DNA from: Lachnospiraceae bacterium
Lineage (GTDB): Bacteria; Bacillota; Clostridia; Lachnospirales; Lachnospiraceae
Length of the DNA: 64,000 bases
NCBI GenBank assembly: GCA_014804755.1
Contig: JAAUZE010000010.1
Location: 32,966 to 96,965, forward strand
Direction: 5' to 3'
Under the pieces are notes generated by a model. That model made no database searches. It had not been told where the DNA came from and was given only the letters and a program-made list of their open reading frames with translations. Shown here in pieces: positions 25,085 to 34,511 of this stretch. Position 1 is the stretch's first letter. Each line of letters opens with the position of its first letter. The position numbers and the translations under genes are program-made.

Positions 25085-25816
25085 CGGTTCTTTCGACGGA
25101 AGTCCTGCTTTCCGCGGATATTTCTTCGGCGTTACGGCTTGTTTTTTGATCACGACCAGTTTGCGGTACATTTCGGAACCGGGCAGACAAAAATCCGTCT
25201 CCCGTATGACATGACCACCTAAAACAGAAAGCGCATGCTCCGCTTCGGCAAGCTCGCTTTCTGTTTTTTCTGATTTATACGGAATAAAATACCCGTCCTT
25301 TTTTACGAATGGCAGACAATATTCCGACAACGTGGAAAGTCTTGCAACCGCACGGGATACACAGAAATCAAAGCTTTCCCGAAGTTCGTTTTTTCTTGCG
25401 GCATCCTCCGCCCGCCCATGCAGCGCCGTTATATTTTTTAATGTAAGCTGTGTGATCACCTCATCCAAAAATTTGACGCGCTTATTTAAGGAATCCAACA
25501 TTGTAATCTTGAGATTCGGAAACGCGATTTTTAACGGAATGGCAGGAAATCCCGCTCCCGTTCCGACATCCATGACAGTAAGCTCCTGTCCGGATAAAAA
25601 ATCATGTTCCGGAAACGCTTTGACCAACGAAAGACTGTCCGTAAAATGTTTTAAGACCACTTCCTCATAATCCGTGATCGCAGTCAGATTCATAAAAGCG
25701 TTCCATTCCGTAAGCAGTTCATAATAACGAATAAATTGTCCGTATTGTTCTTCACTCAAGGTAATGTGCAGCGCATCCATATGATTTCTAAATGAAGTTA
25801 GAGAATATTCCTGCAT
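25076..25816 (-). CDS. rsmG: 16S rRNA (guanine527-N7)-methyltransferase RsmG
   Basis: A 246-residue SAM-dependent methyltransferase that modifies G527 of 16S rRNA. Motifs: MNLTAITDYEEVVLKHFTDS, the SAM site VMDVGTGAGFPAIPLKI, and SRAVARLSTLSEYCLPFV. It follows mnmG by 19 bp in the classical origin operon. Loss of RsmG gives low-level streptomycin resistance in other bacteria. Confidence 0.96.
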   Translation of the reverse strand: MQEYSLTSFRNHMDALHITLSEEQYGQFIRYYELLTEWNAFMNLTAITDYEEVVLKHFTDSLSLVKAFPEHDFLSGQELTVMDVGTGAGFPAIPLKIAFPNLKITMLDSLNKRVKFLDEVITQLTLKNITALHGRAEDAARKNELRESFDFCVSRAVARLSTLSEYCLPFVKKDGYFIPYKSEKTESELAEAEHALSVLGGHVIRETDFCLPGSEMYRKLVVIKKQAVTPKKYPRKAGLPSKEPLS

Positions 25817-25835
25817 AAAACCTCCGCTTGCAAAA

Positions 25836-27734
25836 TCAAAATTTTTTCAATTTATGCTCCAAATAGACCAGAAGCACAGAAATATCCGATGGGGAAACGC
25901 CTGAAATTCTGGAAGCCTGTCCGACGTTGATCGGTTTAAATTGTTTTAGCTTTTGTCTTGCCTCCAAGCGCAGACTGCCCACATCATCATAATCCATATT
26001 TTCAGGAAGCTTCTTTTTTTCCATTTTATGAAACTGCTCGACCTGACGTACCTGTCTAGCAATATAGCCCTCATATTTGATCTCGATTTCCACCTGCTCG
26101 ATCACGTCATCAGGCAAAGGCTTTCGCTCTTGATCCAGCGGAGCAAGCGTTTCATAAGTAAGCTCCGGCCGGCAAATCAATTCAGCTAACGAAGCCGCTG
26201 TTTTTAACGGCGCGCTTCCCTGTGCTTCCAAAAAATCCTGCACAGTTTTATTTGCACCAACCATTGCATGTTTTAATCGTTCGATTTCTTCCTGAATTCT
26301 TTTTTGTTTTAAAAGAACCGAATCATATTGTTCTTTTGTGATGAGTCCCACCTGAAATCCATATTTGCGCAAACGAAGATCCGCATTGTCCTGGCGCAGC
26401 AACAGACGATATTCCGCACGCGACGTCATCATGCGATACGGTTCAAAATTTTCTTTTGTGACAAGATCATCAACAAGCACGCCGAGGTAGCCTTCGGAAC
26501 GGTCAATGATAAGCTGCTCTTTTCCGCGCACATAATTTGCCGCGTTGATACCCGCAAGCAGACCCTGTGCCGCGGCCTCTTCATAACCGCTGCTTCCGTT
26601 TAGCTGTCCCCCGCTGAAAAGTCCCTCGATATTCTTAAACTGCAGGGTCGGATAAAGCTGCTGCGGATCGATACAGTCATACTCGATCGCATAAGCGTTA
26701 CGAACAATCTTACAATGCTCTAAACCCGGTACTGTCCGATACATGGCAAGCTGCACATCCTCCGGAAGCGAAGACGACATTCCACCCACATACATTTCAT
26801 TTGTATGTAAGCCCTCCGGCTCAATAAAAACCTGATGCCGCTCCTTATCCGCAAACTTAACGACCTTATCCTCAATGGAAGGACAATAACGCGGCCCCGT
26901 ACCCTCAATCACACCCGCATAGATTGGCGAACGGTCCAAATTTCCGCGAATGATCTCATGCGTTTTTTCATTTGTATAAGTCAGATAACAGGATACTTGA
27001 TCAATCTGCACATCTTCCGCATTTGTGGAAAAAGAAAACGGTACAACGCGTTCATCTCCTTTTTGTTCTTCCATTTTAGAATAATCAAGCGTTCGTCCGT
27101 CCATTCGCGCAGGTGTTCCCGTCTTAAAACGCCGCATGCGTATACCAAGTTTTTCCAAAGAATCCGTTAAATGATTTGCCGGCTGTAACCCATTCGGTCC
27201 GGTATAGGTGATTGCTTCTCCGCAGAGACAGCGCGCATTCAGATAAGTTCCCGTACAAAGCACAACCGCCTTTGCTTCATATATGGCGCCTGTTAAAATT
27301 TGAACACCTGTCACGTGTTTTTTTTCATTTGAAACTTCTTCTGAAAGAAGTGCAACAACTTCCGCCTGTTTGATCGTTAAATGTTCTTGATTTTCCAAAA
27401 TATTCCGCATGGAACGCGTATATTCCGCCTTATCCGCCTGTGCGCGGAGAGAATGAACGGCCGGTCCCTTTGATCGGTTTAACATTTTTGACTGAATAAA
27501 GGTCTTATCTATATTCTTTCCCATTTCGCCGCCAAGCGCATCTACTTCTCTTACCAAATGCCCTTTCGATGAACCGCCGATATTCGGATTGCAGGGCATC
27601 AGCGCGATACTGTCCACACTGACCGTAAAAATAACGGTCTCAAGTCCCATCCTCGCACAGGCGAGTGCTGCCTCGCAGCCCGCATGACCCGCGCCCACCA
27701 CACATATATCAACTTGTTCTCTGATCTGCGACAT
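25836..27734 (-). CDS. mnmG: tRNA uridine 5-carboxymethylaminomethyl modification enzyme MnmG (GidA)
   Basis: A 632-residue FAD protein that, with MnmE, modifies U34 of tRNAs. The N-terminal dinucleotide motif is [40 protein letters not shown] and the C-terminal tRNA-binding helices ([24 protein letters not shown]) are typical. Start ATG 27734 is preferred because GAGGA lies 5 bp upstream; ATG 27746 (four codons earlier) is possible but has weaker SD. Confidence 0.96.
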   Translation of the reverse strand: MSQIREQVDICVVGAGHAGCEAALACARMGLETVIFTVSVDSIALMPCNPNIGGSSKGHLVREVDALGGEMGKNIDKTFIQSKMLNRSKGPAVHSLRAQADKAEYTRSMRNILENQEHLTIKQAEVVALLSEEVSNEKKHVTGVQILTGAIYEAKAVVLCTGTYLNARCLCGEAITYTGPNGLQPANHLTDSLEKLGIRMRRFKTGTPARMDGRTLDYSKMEEQKGDERVVPFSFSTNAEDVQIDQVSCYLTYTNEKTHEIIRGNLDRSPIYAGVIEGTGPRYCPSIEDKVVKFADKERHQVFIEPEGLHTNEMYVGGMSSSLPEDVQLAMYRTVPGLEHCKIVRNAYAIEYDCIDPQQLYPTLQFKNIEGLFSGGQLNGSSGYEEAAAQGLLAGINAANYVRGKEQLIIDRSEGYLGVLVDDLVTKENFEPYRMMTSRAEYRLLLRQDNADLRLRKYGFQVGLITKEQYDSVLLKQKRIQEEIERLKHAMVGANKTVQDFLEAQGSAPLKTAASLAELICRPELTYETLAPLDQERKPLPDDVIEQVEIEIKYEGYIARQVRQVEQFHKMEKKKLPENMDYDDVGSLRLEARQKLKQFKPINVGQASRISGVSPSDISVLLVYLEHKLKKF

Positions 27735-27890
27735 ACTCGTCCTCATTACTTTCTTTTGCGGCTGATTTTCGAATCTATTATATCATGAATCTAAGATTCA
27801 TGATTGACAATTTTTCATTTTAAGCCATTTTTTAACATCTATTTTTTTTATCTTTTCGGAAATAATAAGAACAGAAAAGGAGGAGAAGAT

Positions 27891-28109
27891 ATGAATAATA
27901 AATTTTTAGATTGTTCTGCATTGACAATCGTTATCATAGGCGCAATCAACTGGGCACTGATTGGATTTTTCCGTTTTGATCTGGTAGCAAAAATCTTTGG
28001 AAATATGTCATGGGTATCCAGAATCGTTTATGATCTTGTCGGAATCTGCGGAATCTATCTGATCACATTTTATCTTTACTGCGGCGGCAAAAAGAGTCAG
28101 CAGGCGTAA
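27891..28109 (+). CDS. DUF378-family small membrane protein
   Basis: A 72-residue protein with two TM helices (about 10-30 and 45-66), matching the DUF378/YuzA family (SALTIVIIGAINWALIGFF... YDLVGICGIY). AAAGGAGGAG gives a strong ribosome binding site for ATG 27891. Function unknown. It is inserted between mnmG and mnmE and transcribed against them, interrupting the usual operon. Confidence 0.88.
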   Translation: MNNKFLDCSALTIVIIGAINWALIGFFRFDLVAKIFGNMSWVSRIVYDLVGICGIYLITFYLYCGGKKSQQA

Positions 28110-28121
28110 TATCATAAAAAT

Positions 28122-28167
28122 AAAACAGGCAGGTATGACTATTTATTCAGTCATACTTACCTGTTTT
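28122..28167. terminator. Bidirectional terminator between the DUF378 gene and mnmE
   Basis: AAAACAGGCAGGTATGACT (28122-28140) and its near-complement (28149-28167) form a long stem around an 8-nt loop, with A-runs on the left and T-runs on the right, so it can act in both directions. The mnmE stop codon lies in the right arm. Confidence 0.88.
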
Positions 28168-29623
28168 ATTTTCCCATACAAAACTTTGAAAAAATCTCAT
28201 TGACCAAATCTTCTTCCACTTCCTCACCGATAATTCTACCAAGGGAAGCATAGGCGCTCATTAAATCGATCGAATAGAAATCTTCAGGCATTTGTGAAAT
28301 AATACTTTGCATGACCTGTCCCAAACTTTCATGTGCTTCGATCAGTCCTTCTTTATGCCGAATATTTGTGATCATGACTTCGGAATTTTCAGAAATTTCT
28401 CCATTCATAAACATGAAATGAATCTGTTTTTCCAAATCCTGCATTCCGGTCTTACTTGAAGATCCGGTTGAAGTCTTGATGATCACAAATTCATTTTTTT
28501 CATCTTTTGCAGGATAACTTTCAATTTGATTTTTCTTTTCCCCATTCTCATCTGATAATCCGGTAAGAATTGCACGTTTTAATTCATCTTCCGTAATGAC
28601 AGATGTTAAGTCTGATTTATTCATGAGTACAATGACTTTTTTATTTTTTAACAAATGAATAATCTCTTCATCATTTTCATCAAGAGGAGCGGAAGAATCA
28701 ACAACGTAAATGATCAAATCGGCATCCGCCGCATAGGACTTTGCTCGTTCCACGCCGATTTTTTCAACTTTATCCTGCGTATCCCTGATTCCTGCCGTAT
28801 CCATAATATTTAATTGTATTTCTCCGATCATCAGACTTTCTTCAAGTGTATCGCGCGTCGTTCCAGCAATATCCGTAACGATTGCTTTTTCTTCACCAAG
28901 GAGCAAATTCAGTAAAGAAGATTTTCCGGCATTGGGTTTTCCTACAATGACGGTACGAATCCCTTCTTTTATTATCTTTCCCTGATCTGCAGAATGGATC
29001 AGACTCATACATTCATCGGACAAATGTTTTATTTTTGGAAGAAGCTGTTCCTGATATCCATCCAGACTGATATGCTCCGGATCATCCAAAGCAGATTCAA
29101 TAAAAGCAATTTCATACAGAATATCAGCGCGCAGCTCTTTTATTTTAGAAGAAACGGAACCCTTGAGCTGTGCCATGGAAGCCTTGAGTGCAAGGTCATT
29201 TTTGGAACGCAGAATATCCATCACCGCTTCCGCTTCCGACAGATCGATCCTTCCGTTTAAAAAAGCACGTTTCGTAAATTCTCCGGGTTCGGCAAGACGC
29301 GCCCCATTCGCTAATACGAGGGACAGAATACGATTCATGAGAAACATTCCGCCATGGCAGTTGATCTCAACCGTATGCTCCGTCGTATAGGTATGGGGCG
29401 CTTTCATGACCGACACCATGACCTCATCCACGACGTCATCGCCGTCGCAGATAAAGCCATAGTGAATAGTGTGTGTCTGATAATTCAATAAGGTATGCTC
29501 TTTTTTGCGATTACAATAAATCGGATGAACAACTGAAAAAGCATGTTCTCCACTCACACGAATAATACCGATACCGCCATTTCCGGCAGGCGTTGCAATC
29601 GCGGCAATTGTTTCATTTTCCAT
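28166..29623 (-). CDS. mnmE: tRNA modification GTPase MnmE (TrmE)
   Basis: A 485-residue GTPase partner of MnmG. The N-terminal folate-binding domain (IAAIATPAGNGGIGIIRVSG), P-loop GKPNAGKSS, DTAGIRDT, NKSD and the C-terminal CMGK with the catalytic Cys are all present. It is about 25 residues longer than usual (about 455-460): the extra residues lie in the G domain after NKSD, a Glu/Lys/Asn-rich stretch (DENGEKKNQIESYPAKDEKN), probably a surface loop. Confidence 0.96.
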   Translation of the reverse strand: MENETIAAIATPAGNGGIGIIRVSGEHAFSVVHPIYCNRKKEHTLLNYQTHTIHYGFICDGDDVVDEVMVSVMKAPHTYTTEHTVEINCHGGMFLMNRILSLVLANGARLAEPGEFTKRAFLNGRIDLSEAEAVMDILRSKNDLALKASMAQLKGSVSSKIKELRADILYEIAFIESALDDPEHISLDGYQEQLLPKIKHLSDECMSLIHSADQGKIIKEGIRTVIVGKPNAGKSSLLNLLLGEEKAIVTDIAGTTRDTLEESLMIGEIQLNIMDTAGIRDTQDKVEKIGVERAKSYAADADLIIYVVDSSAPLDENDEEIIHLLKNKKVIVLMNKSDLTSVITEDELKRAILTGLSDENGEKKNQIESYPAKDEKNEFVIIKTSTGSSSKTGMQDLEKQIHFMFMNGEISENSEVMITNIRHKEGLIEAHESLGQVMQSIISQMPEDFYSIDLMSAYASLGRIIGEEVEEDLVNEIFSKFCMGK

Positions 29624-29627
29624 TTTT

Positions 29628-30263
29628 TTAAAACTTTCTCAGGGTTACGACTACGCGGCGGAACGGTTCTTCTCCCTCGCTGTGCGTCGTCACATATTTA
29701 TCGTTCTGAAGCGCAGAATGAATGATGCGTCTCTCATACGGATTCATTGGCTCTAAAGAAACAGAACGTTTTGTTCTCTTCACTTTATAAGAAATATTTT
29801 TTGCAAGATTTTCCAAGGTTTCTTTTCTTCTCTTGCGGTAATTCTCCGTATCCACTTTCACGCGGATATAATCTTCCGTTCCTTTATTGACTACAAGGGA
29901 TACCAAATATTGGAGAGAATCAAGAGTCTGTCCTCTTTTTCCGATCAAAACTCCCATCTCATCACCCTTTAAGTCAATATCAAGCGTTTTTTCGTTTTCA
30001 TCATAAAAAACGTCGATTGCCACGGCATAATTCATCGACCGAAATACATCCTCTAAAAAGTTCTTTGCTGTCTGATCGATGCTGAGTTCTTCTTCTTTTA
30101 CCTTTGCTTTGATTTTTGCAAGCTTTGAACCAATTCCTAAAAATCCACTGGATCCTTCCTCGATTACATCCCAATCAAGCTTATCACTCGGTACGCCAAG
30201 CGTTTTACATGCTTCTGTGATCGCATCATTGACTGTTTTACCGCTATACTCTTTATAATCCAT
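29628..30263 (-). CDS. khpB: RNA-binding protein KhpB/Jag (SpoIIIJ-associated)
   Basis: A 211-residue protein with the Jag_N domain (1-50, EYSGKTVNDAITEAC), a KH domain with GKRGQTLDSLQYL, and a C-terminal R3H domain (NPYERRIIHSALQ). It is an RNA chaperone that usually partners KhpA and is co-transcribed with yidC. Located 32 bp after yidC and 4 bp before mnmE. Confidence 0.95.
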   Translation of the reverse strand: MDYKEYSGKTVNDAITEACKTLGVPSDKLDWDVIEEGSSGFLGIGSKLAKIKAKVKEEELSIDQTAKNFLEDVFRSMNYAVAIDVFYDENEKTLDIDLKGDEMGVLIGKRGQTLDSLQYLVSLVVNKGTEDYIRVKVDTENYRKRRKETLENLAKNISYKVKRTKRSVSLEPMNPYERRIIHSALQNDKYVTTHSEGEEPFRRVVVTLRKF

Positions 30264-30295
30264 TTCACATATCCTTTCTTCCCAAATAGTCCTGA

Positions 30296-31570
30296 CTATT
30301 TATTATTTTTTTCATTATACTGCTTTACCATATTTGCCTTTGCCGTCAGACTGCCCGGCTTTGCATTATTGTTATAATATTCCGTCGCTTTTTTGATTGC
30401 TTCTTCTTTTTCCTCTTTGGAACGCTGTGGTTTTTGTGTTTCCACACTTCTGGTATTCAGCTTCGCAGTATTATTAATCTGCTGAGCAGGAAGACCCATA
30501 CGCTTCATTTTTTCATTATATTTTTCTATATTCTTTTTCATCATCTCATCCACATCAATCTTATTGAGCTGCTTATTGATGACGATCTGCTGTACGGTAC
30601 GGACAAGCGCACTTGCAATCCAGTAAATACCCATACCGGCAGGAAGCGTATAACAAAAAACTGCGGACATGATCGGCATGATCATGTTCATGGTCTTCAT
30701 AGAGGCCATCATTGGACTCTGTTCCTGATTATTATTTGTTTCCGGCTGAGGTGCGAGCTTAATATTCACCCACTGGGTGATTGCAGAAAGAACCGGAATC
30801 AGTACTGCCATAATAACAAGCAGCCATGCGCCGCTGTTGATCGCATTACGAATAATGGCAGAAGGAGAATCTCCGATATTTAATCCGAGGAAATTATTGT
30901 ATTTCATCAGACTCTCATTGACATTGGCTGCAGAACTTCCATAATGCTCAATGATTTTATCCCAGTCCGAACTGCTCGCGCGATTCAATACGTCAATAAA
31001 GCTGTTCTGAATATTCCCATATTTCGTACCTGCAAGAGCAGATTCCGTAAATTGTTTCCGATAATATACAAAGCTGCTGACATTTTCCTGAAAAAAGGAA
31101 ATATCATTTCTTCCGAGCGTCTGCACAAAACCATCAAAGCATTCTCTGATTTTCGTAACATATGCAGGCATCTGATAAATAACGCGGTACAAAGCGAACA
31201 ATACGGGTAACTGGACCAATAGCTGCAAACAGCTTCCCGAGGGAGATACACCGTACTTTGCATAGACAGCACGCGTCTCCTGATTCATTGCCATCATGGA
31301 CTGCTGATCCGTTTTTCCTTTATACTTCTTTTGAATTGCCTGAATTTCAGGATTCATTCTTGCAGACAGCTTAGAAAATTTCTGCTGCTTAATCGTAAGC
31401 GGCATCATCAGCATATAGATCACAATGGTAAAAAGAACAATGGCAAGACCAATATTTGGAATATGAATCAGATAAAGAAATTCAAAAATAACATTGATGA
31501 TCTTGCCAAGGATCCACACGATATACTTAAAAATCGGTGTAGAATTCGAGGTTAATAAAATATCTGCCAC
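30296..31570 (-). CDS. yidC: Membrane protein insertase YidC (SpoIIIJ/Oxa1 family)
   Basis: A 424-residue Oxa1-type insertase with about five TM segments: TM1 near IVWILGKIINVIFEFLYL, a conserved cytoplasmic loop (MMPLTIKQQKFSKLSARMNPE), and PVLFALYRVIYQ. The C-terminal tail is Lys-rich. The start is GTG 31570, clearly set by AGGAGG 7 bp upstream; that SD lies just downstream of the yidD stop. There is an unusually long loop (about 150-240) between TM2 and TM3. Not a lipoprotein (no lipobox). Confidence 0.93.
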   Translation of the reverse strand: MADILLTSNSTPIFKYIVWILGKIINVIFEFLYLIHIPNIGLAIVLFTIVIYMLMMPLTIKQQKFSKLSARMNPEIQAIQKKYKGKTDQQSMMAMNQETRAVYAKYGVSPSGSCLQLLVQLPVLFALYRVIYQMPAYVTKIRECFDGFVQTLGRNDISFFQENVSSFVYYRKQFTESALAGTKYGNIQNSFIDVLNRASSSDWDKIIEHYGSSAANVNESLMKYNNFLGLNIGDSPSAIIRNAINSGAWLLVIMAVLIPVLSAITQWVNIKLAPQPETNNNQEQSPMMASMKTMNMIMPIMSAVFCYTLPAGMGIYWIASALVRTVQQIVINKQLNKIDVDEMMKKNIEKYNEKMKRMGLPAQQINNTAKLNTRSVETQKPQRSKEEKEEAIKKATEYYNNNAKPGSLTAKANMVKQYNEKNNK

Positions 31571-31593
31571 TTGTTTTCCTCCTATCGGACTGA

Positions 31594-31806
31594 TCAAGGC
31601 ACCGGATCATAACCGCCCTTCGAAAAAGGATTACACCTCAAAATTCTCCATACAGCAAGCGCTCCTCCTTTGAATGCTCCGTATTTTTCTATAGCCTGAA
31701 GTCCGTACTCGGAACAGGACGGAAAATAAGGACATTTTGTACGCTTAAGCGGAGAAATATACTTTCTATAAAGTTTGATCAGTCCAATCAACATTTTTTT
31801 CATCAT
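31594..31806 (-). CDS. yidD: Membrane protein insertion efficiency factor YidD
   Basis: A 70-residue membrane-associated protein with the family signature [12 protein letters not shown] and the [17 protein letters not shown] tail. It aids YidC-mediated insertion. Starts ATGATG at 31806, 14 bp after rnpA; no strong SD, so translation may depend on coupling to rnpA. Confidence 0.95.
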   Translation of the reverse strand: MMKKMLIGLIKLYRKYISPLKRTKCPYFPSCSEYGLQAIEKYGAFKGGALAVWRILRCNPFSKGGYDPVP

Positions 31807-31820
31807 GATTACGGATTACT

Positions 31821-32159
31821 TCACTTTAAAATTTTGTGAAGCTTTGCAAGATGAAGCAAGGCACTTTCCATATCCGTGTATAATATGGATTTCGCATTCA
31901 CTCGTGCCACGACTACAATGTCTAAACCACTATTAAACATTTCCTCATGTAGTCTGTAAATTTCGCGGATCAGGCGTGTCAGGCGATGCCTTACCACACT
32001 GTTTCCGACTTTTTTACTGACAGAGATCCCAATCCTATTTGTACCAAGATTGTTTTTCAATACATACATTACCAGATATTTGTTGGCATAGGACTTTCCG
32101 TTTTGATACACATTTTGAAAATCTCTGTTCTTTTTTAAGGAATCCGAAAACTTCATCAT
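31821..32159 (-). CDS. rnpA: Ribonuclease P protein component
   Basis: A 112-residue basic protein subunit of RNase P, which matures tRNA 5' ends. The conserved RNR-like motif VVRHRLTRLIREIYR and N-terminal LKKNRDFQNVYQNGKS are present. AGGAAAG lies 7 bp before the ATGATG start. Confidence 0.95.
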   Translation of the reverse strand: MMKFSDSLKKNRDFQNVYQNGKSYANKYLVMYVLKNNLGTNRIGISVSKKVGNSVVRHRLTRLIREIYRLHEEMFNSGLDIVVVARVNAKSILYTDMESALLHLAKLHKILK

Positions 32160-32187
32160 ATTTGAGCTTTCCTACTTATTAATTTAA

Positions 32188-32215
32188 TAAAAAAGAGTGC
32201 AGAGCACTCTTTTTT
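32188..32215 (-). terminator. Intrinsic terminator/attenuator between rpmH and rnpA
   Basis: AAAAAAGAGTGC, loop AGA, GCACTCTTTTTT form a perfect 12-bp stem with A- and T-runs on the two sides, overlapping the rpmH stop. Only 28 bp separate it from rnpA, so it probably trims transcription from the abundant rpmH message into rnpA (inference). Confidence 0.75.
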
Positions 32216-32348
32216 ATGCTGACAGTCTCTTTCTTCCTTTTGCACGTCTGGCTGCCAATACTTTTCTTCCGCCCGGCGTACTCATTCTGGAACGAAAACC
32301 GTGAACTTTCTTTCTCTGTCTATTCTTAGGCTGAAACGTCATCTTCAT
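32214..32348 (-). CDS. rpmH: Ribosomal protein L34
   Basis: A 44-residue, highly basic large-subunit protein: [19 protein letters not shown] followed by [25 protein letters not shown], the universal L34 sequence. AAGGAGGTG precedes ATG 32348 by about 8 bp. First gene of the leftward origin operon. Confidence 0.98.
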   Translation of the reverse strand: MKMTFQPKNRQRKKVHGFRSRMSTPGGRKVLAARRAKGRKRLSA

Positions 32349-32894
32349 AGTATAATACACCTCCTTATCATGTTACCGTTTTTATGGAAACAAGTATTCT
32401 ATTTCACAATATTGAAAAACAATCGTTACAATTATATAAGAAGAAAATATCCACGTCAATACAATTTTTCAAATTTTAGAAATTATAAAAACCACGAAAA
32501 ATCCTTTAAAAATTCGTGATTTTGTCCAATCTCCATATCTAGTTATTCGCCATTATTTTATGGACTAAATATTGCGGTATTACAAAAAAATCATAACTTA
32601 TACACTTTACATAATATTATCCACAATTTGTTTATATCTTGTGGATAACTATTTTATATTCCGTGTATAATCAAATTGAATCACTTCATGAATTCCATTT
32701 TAGGATAGTGGAAATTGTTTATGTTCTTCCTGAAGGTTATACACAGATGAAACATAACAGCTTACTTTTATGTTAACTTTTTATTTTATGGATAATCAGG
32801 CTGTGTATGATTCTTTCCGATTGCTTTTTTCAATACTTTCATTTAATATAATAGTAATAATAATACGAAATAATAGAAAGTATAGGATTTTGGA
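32349..32894. other. oriC: oriC region upstream of dnaA with DnaA boxes
   Basis: A 546-bp, AT-rich, gene-free stretch. DnaA boxes (TTATCCACA type): 32617-32625 perfect; 32640-32648 perfect on the minus strand; 32737-32745 TTATACACA; weaker copies at about 32598 (TTATACACT), 32662-32670 (minus, TTATACACG) and 32802-32810 (minus, TCATACACA). TATAAT at 32847-32852 is a possible dnaA promoter -10. Box cluster and gene context (rpmH-dnaA) define the upstream half of a bipartite origin. Confidence 0.85.
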
Positions 32895-34292
32895 ATGGCT
32901 TCTCGCTCAGATCATGAACAGAAATTAAAAGAAAACTGGGAAAAGATCAAAGAAATTGTCAAGACAGAGTATAATGTATCTAATATCGCATTTAACACAT
33001 GGATTTCTCCTCTTTCGTTTCATCATGAGGAAAATGGTGTGATCATTGCTCTCATTACCGGCACCAATGCCGATAATTCTCTTGCCTTAGAATACATTAA
33101 TAATAAGTATAAAAACTTTTTTCAGGTGACAATATCGGAATTCATGAATCATGAATACGATATTAAATTTGTATTGGAAAAAGATATTCAGACCGAAGAA
33201 AACGAAGCTTTGCCAAAACGCGCCGAAAAAGGAAATATTTACAATATCAAGCATGAAAATGCAAACTTAAATTCCAAATATACTTTTGAAACCTTTGTCG
33301 TAGGTAACAATAATAAGCTTGCGCAGTCCGCTGCGCTCGCTGTCGCGGAATCTCCGGGAGAAGCTTATAACCCTCTTTATCTGTATGGAGGTCCCGGACT
33401 TGGTAAAACGCATCTGATGCATTCCATCGGACACTTTATACTGGAACAAAATCCAAACAAGATCGTACTCTATGTAACTTCCGAACAATTCATGAACGAA
33501 GTGATCCAGTCCATCCGAAGCGGTGATGCCAATATGATGATCAAGCTTCGCGAAAAGTATCGTACGGTAGACGTTCTTTTAATTGATGATATTCAGTTTA
33601 TCATAGGAAAAGAAAGTACACAGGAAGAGTTTTTTCATACATTTAACGTTCTTCATGAGGCAGGAAAGCAGATTGTCATCTCCTCTGATAAACCGCCAAA
33701 GGATATGGAAACCTTAGATGAGCGTTTTCGGTCCCGCTTTATATCCGGTCTCTCCGCGGATATCGGCGCTCCGGACTATGAAACGCGTGTTGCGATTCTG
33801 TTAAAAAATGCGGAAACTTACTATCATAAAATAGACGATGCCATTATTCAGTACATTGCTGAAAACGTTACTTCAAACATCAGAGAACTGGAAGGCTCCT
33901 TAAATAAAGTAATCGCTTATTCCAAAATCAGAAAAGAGGAGCTTACCTTAGATCTTGCCAAAAACGCATTGAAAGACATTATTTCACCCAATCATGCCCG
34001 TGAAGTGACTCCTTCTTATATTATAGAGGTTGTTGCGGAGCATTTTTCGATCAGTCCGGATGATATTATGTCTAAAAAAAGAAACTCAGAATTTGTTCTT
34101 CCGAGACAGATCTGTATGTATTTATGCCGTACCATGACGGAAACATCCCTGATTGCGATTGCGAAAATGCTGAGTAAGAAGGATCACACGACCGTCATCC
34201 ACGGAATCAATAAAATTGCGGCAGAAGTGGAAAATAACAGCGAAATGGCCGCTAAAATAGACATTATCAAGAAAAAGATCAATCCTGTTTAA
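32895..34292 (+). CDS. dnaA: Chromosomal replication initiator DnaA
   Basis: A 465-residue AAA+ initiator. Domain I (1-90, containing NTWISPLSF) and linker are followed by the ATPase domain with Walker A GGPGLGKTHLM, Walker B VLLIDDIQFI and arginine-rich DERFRSRF. Domain IV ends with the DNA-binding signature DHTTVIHGINKI. Start ATG 32895; the SD is weak. DnaA boxes flank the gene on both sides. Confidence 0.98.
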   Translation: MASRSDHEQKLKENWEKIKEIVKTEYNVSNIAFNTWISPLSFHHEENGVIIALITGTNADNSLALEYINNKYKNFFQVTISEFMNHEYDIKFVLEKDIQTEENEALPKRAEKGNIYNIKHENANLNSKYTFETFVVGNNNKLAQSAALAVAESPGEAYNPLYLYGGPGLGKTHLMHSIGHFILEQNPNKIVLYVTSEQFMNEVIQSIRSGDANMMIKLREKYRTVDVLLIDDIQFIIGKESTQEEFFHTFNVLHEAGKQIVISSDKPPKDMETLDERFRSRFISGLSADIGAPDYETRVAILLKNAETYYHKIDDAIIQYIAENVTSNIRELEGSLNKVIAYSKIRKEELTLDLAKNALKDIISPNHAREVTPSYIIEVVAEHFSISPDDIMSKKRNSEFVLPRQICMYLCRTMTETSLIAIAKMLSKKDHTTVIHGINKIAAEVENNSEMAAKIDIIKKKINPV

Positions 34293-34390
34293 GCTTTAAA
34301 AGTAAGGAAAATGTGAACAACTTTACCTTAAACACATAAAATATGGTCTGTTTTCACAACTTTTACGTGGAAATTTTGTTTGATATTTAG

Positions 34391-34396
34391 TATAAT
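34391..34396 (+). promoter_or_regulatory. Candidate -10 of dnaN
   Basis: TATAAT preceded by TTTAG lies about 115 bp upstream of dnaN and 9 bp before a DnaA box, so DnaA binding could affect it. The -35 is not clear. Confidence 0.35.
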
Positions 34397-34404
34397 AGAA
34401 TAGG

Positions 34405-34439
34405 TTATCCACATTTCCACAGCGATTATTATTATTGAT
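34405..34439 (+). other. Likely origin unwinding site: tandem DnaA boxes plus DnaA-trio-like tract
   Basis: TTATCCACA (34405-34413) abuts TTTCCACA (34414-34421), then GCG, then ATTATTATTATTGAT (34425-34439). Read 3' to 5' on the complementary strand the latter gives repeated AAT triplets. This is the arrangement described for the B. subtilis basal unwinding system (two boxes, short GC spacer, DnaA-trios with the consensus 3'-[G/A]AT-5'). An AT-rich tract continues to about 34469. Confidence 0.7.
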
Positions 34440-34511
34440 ACGAAATAAATCTTAAATATTATTATCCGATATGGGCCTTGCCCAGCACACAAAGAAGGGA
34501 GTTTTTCTGAA

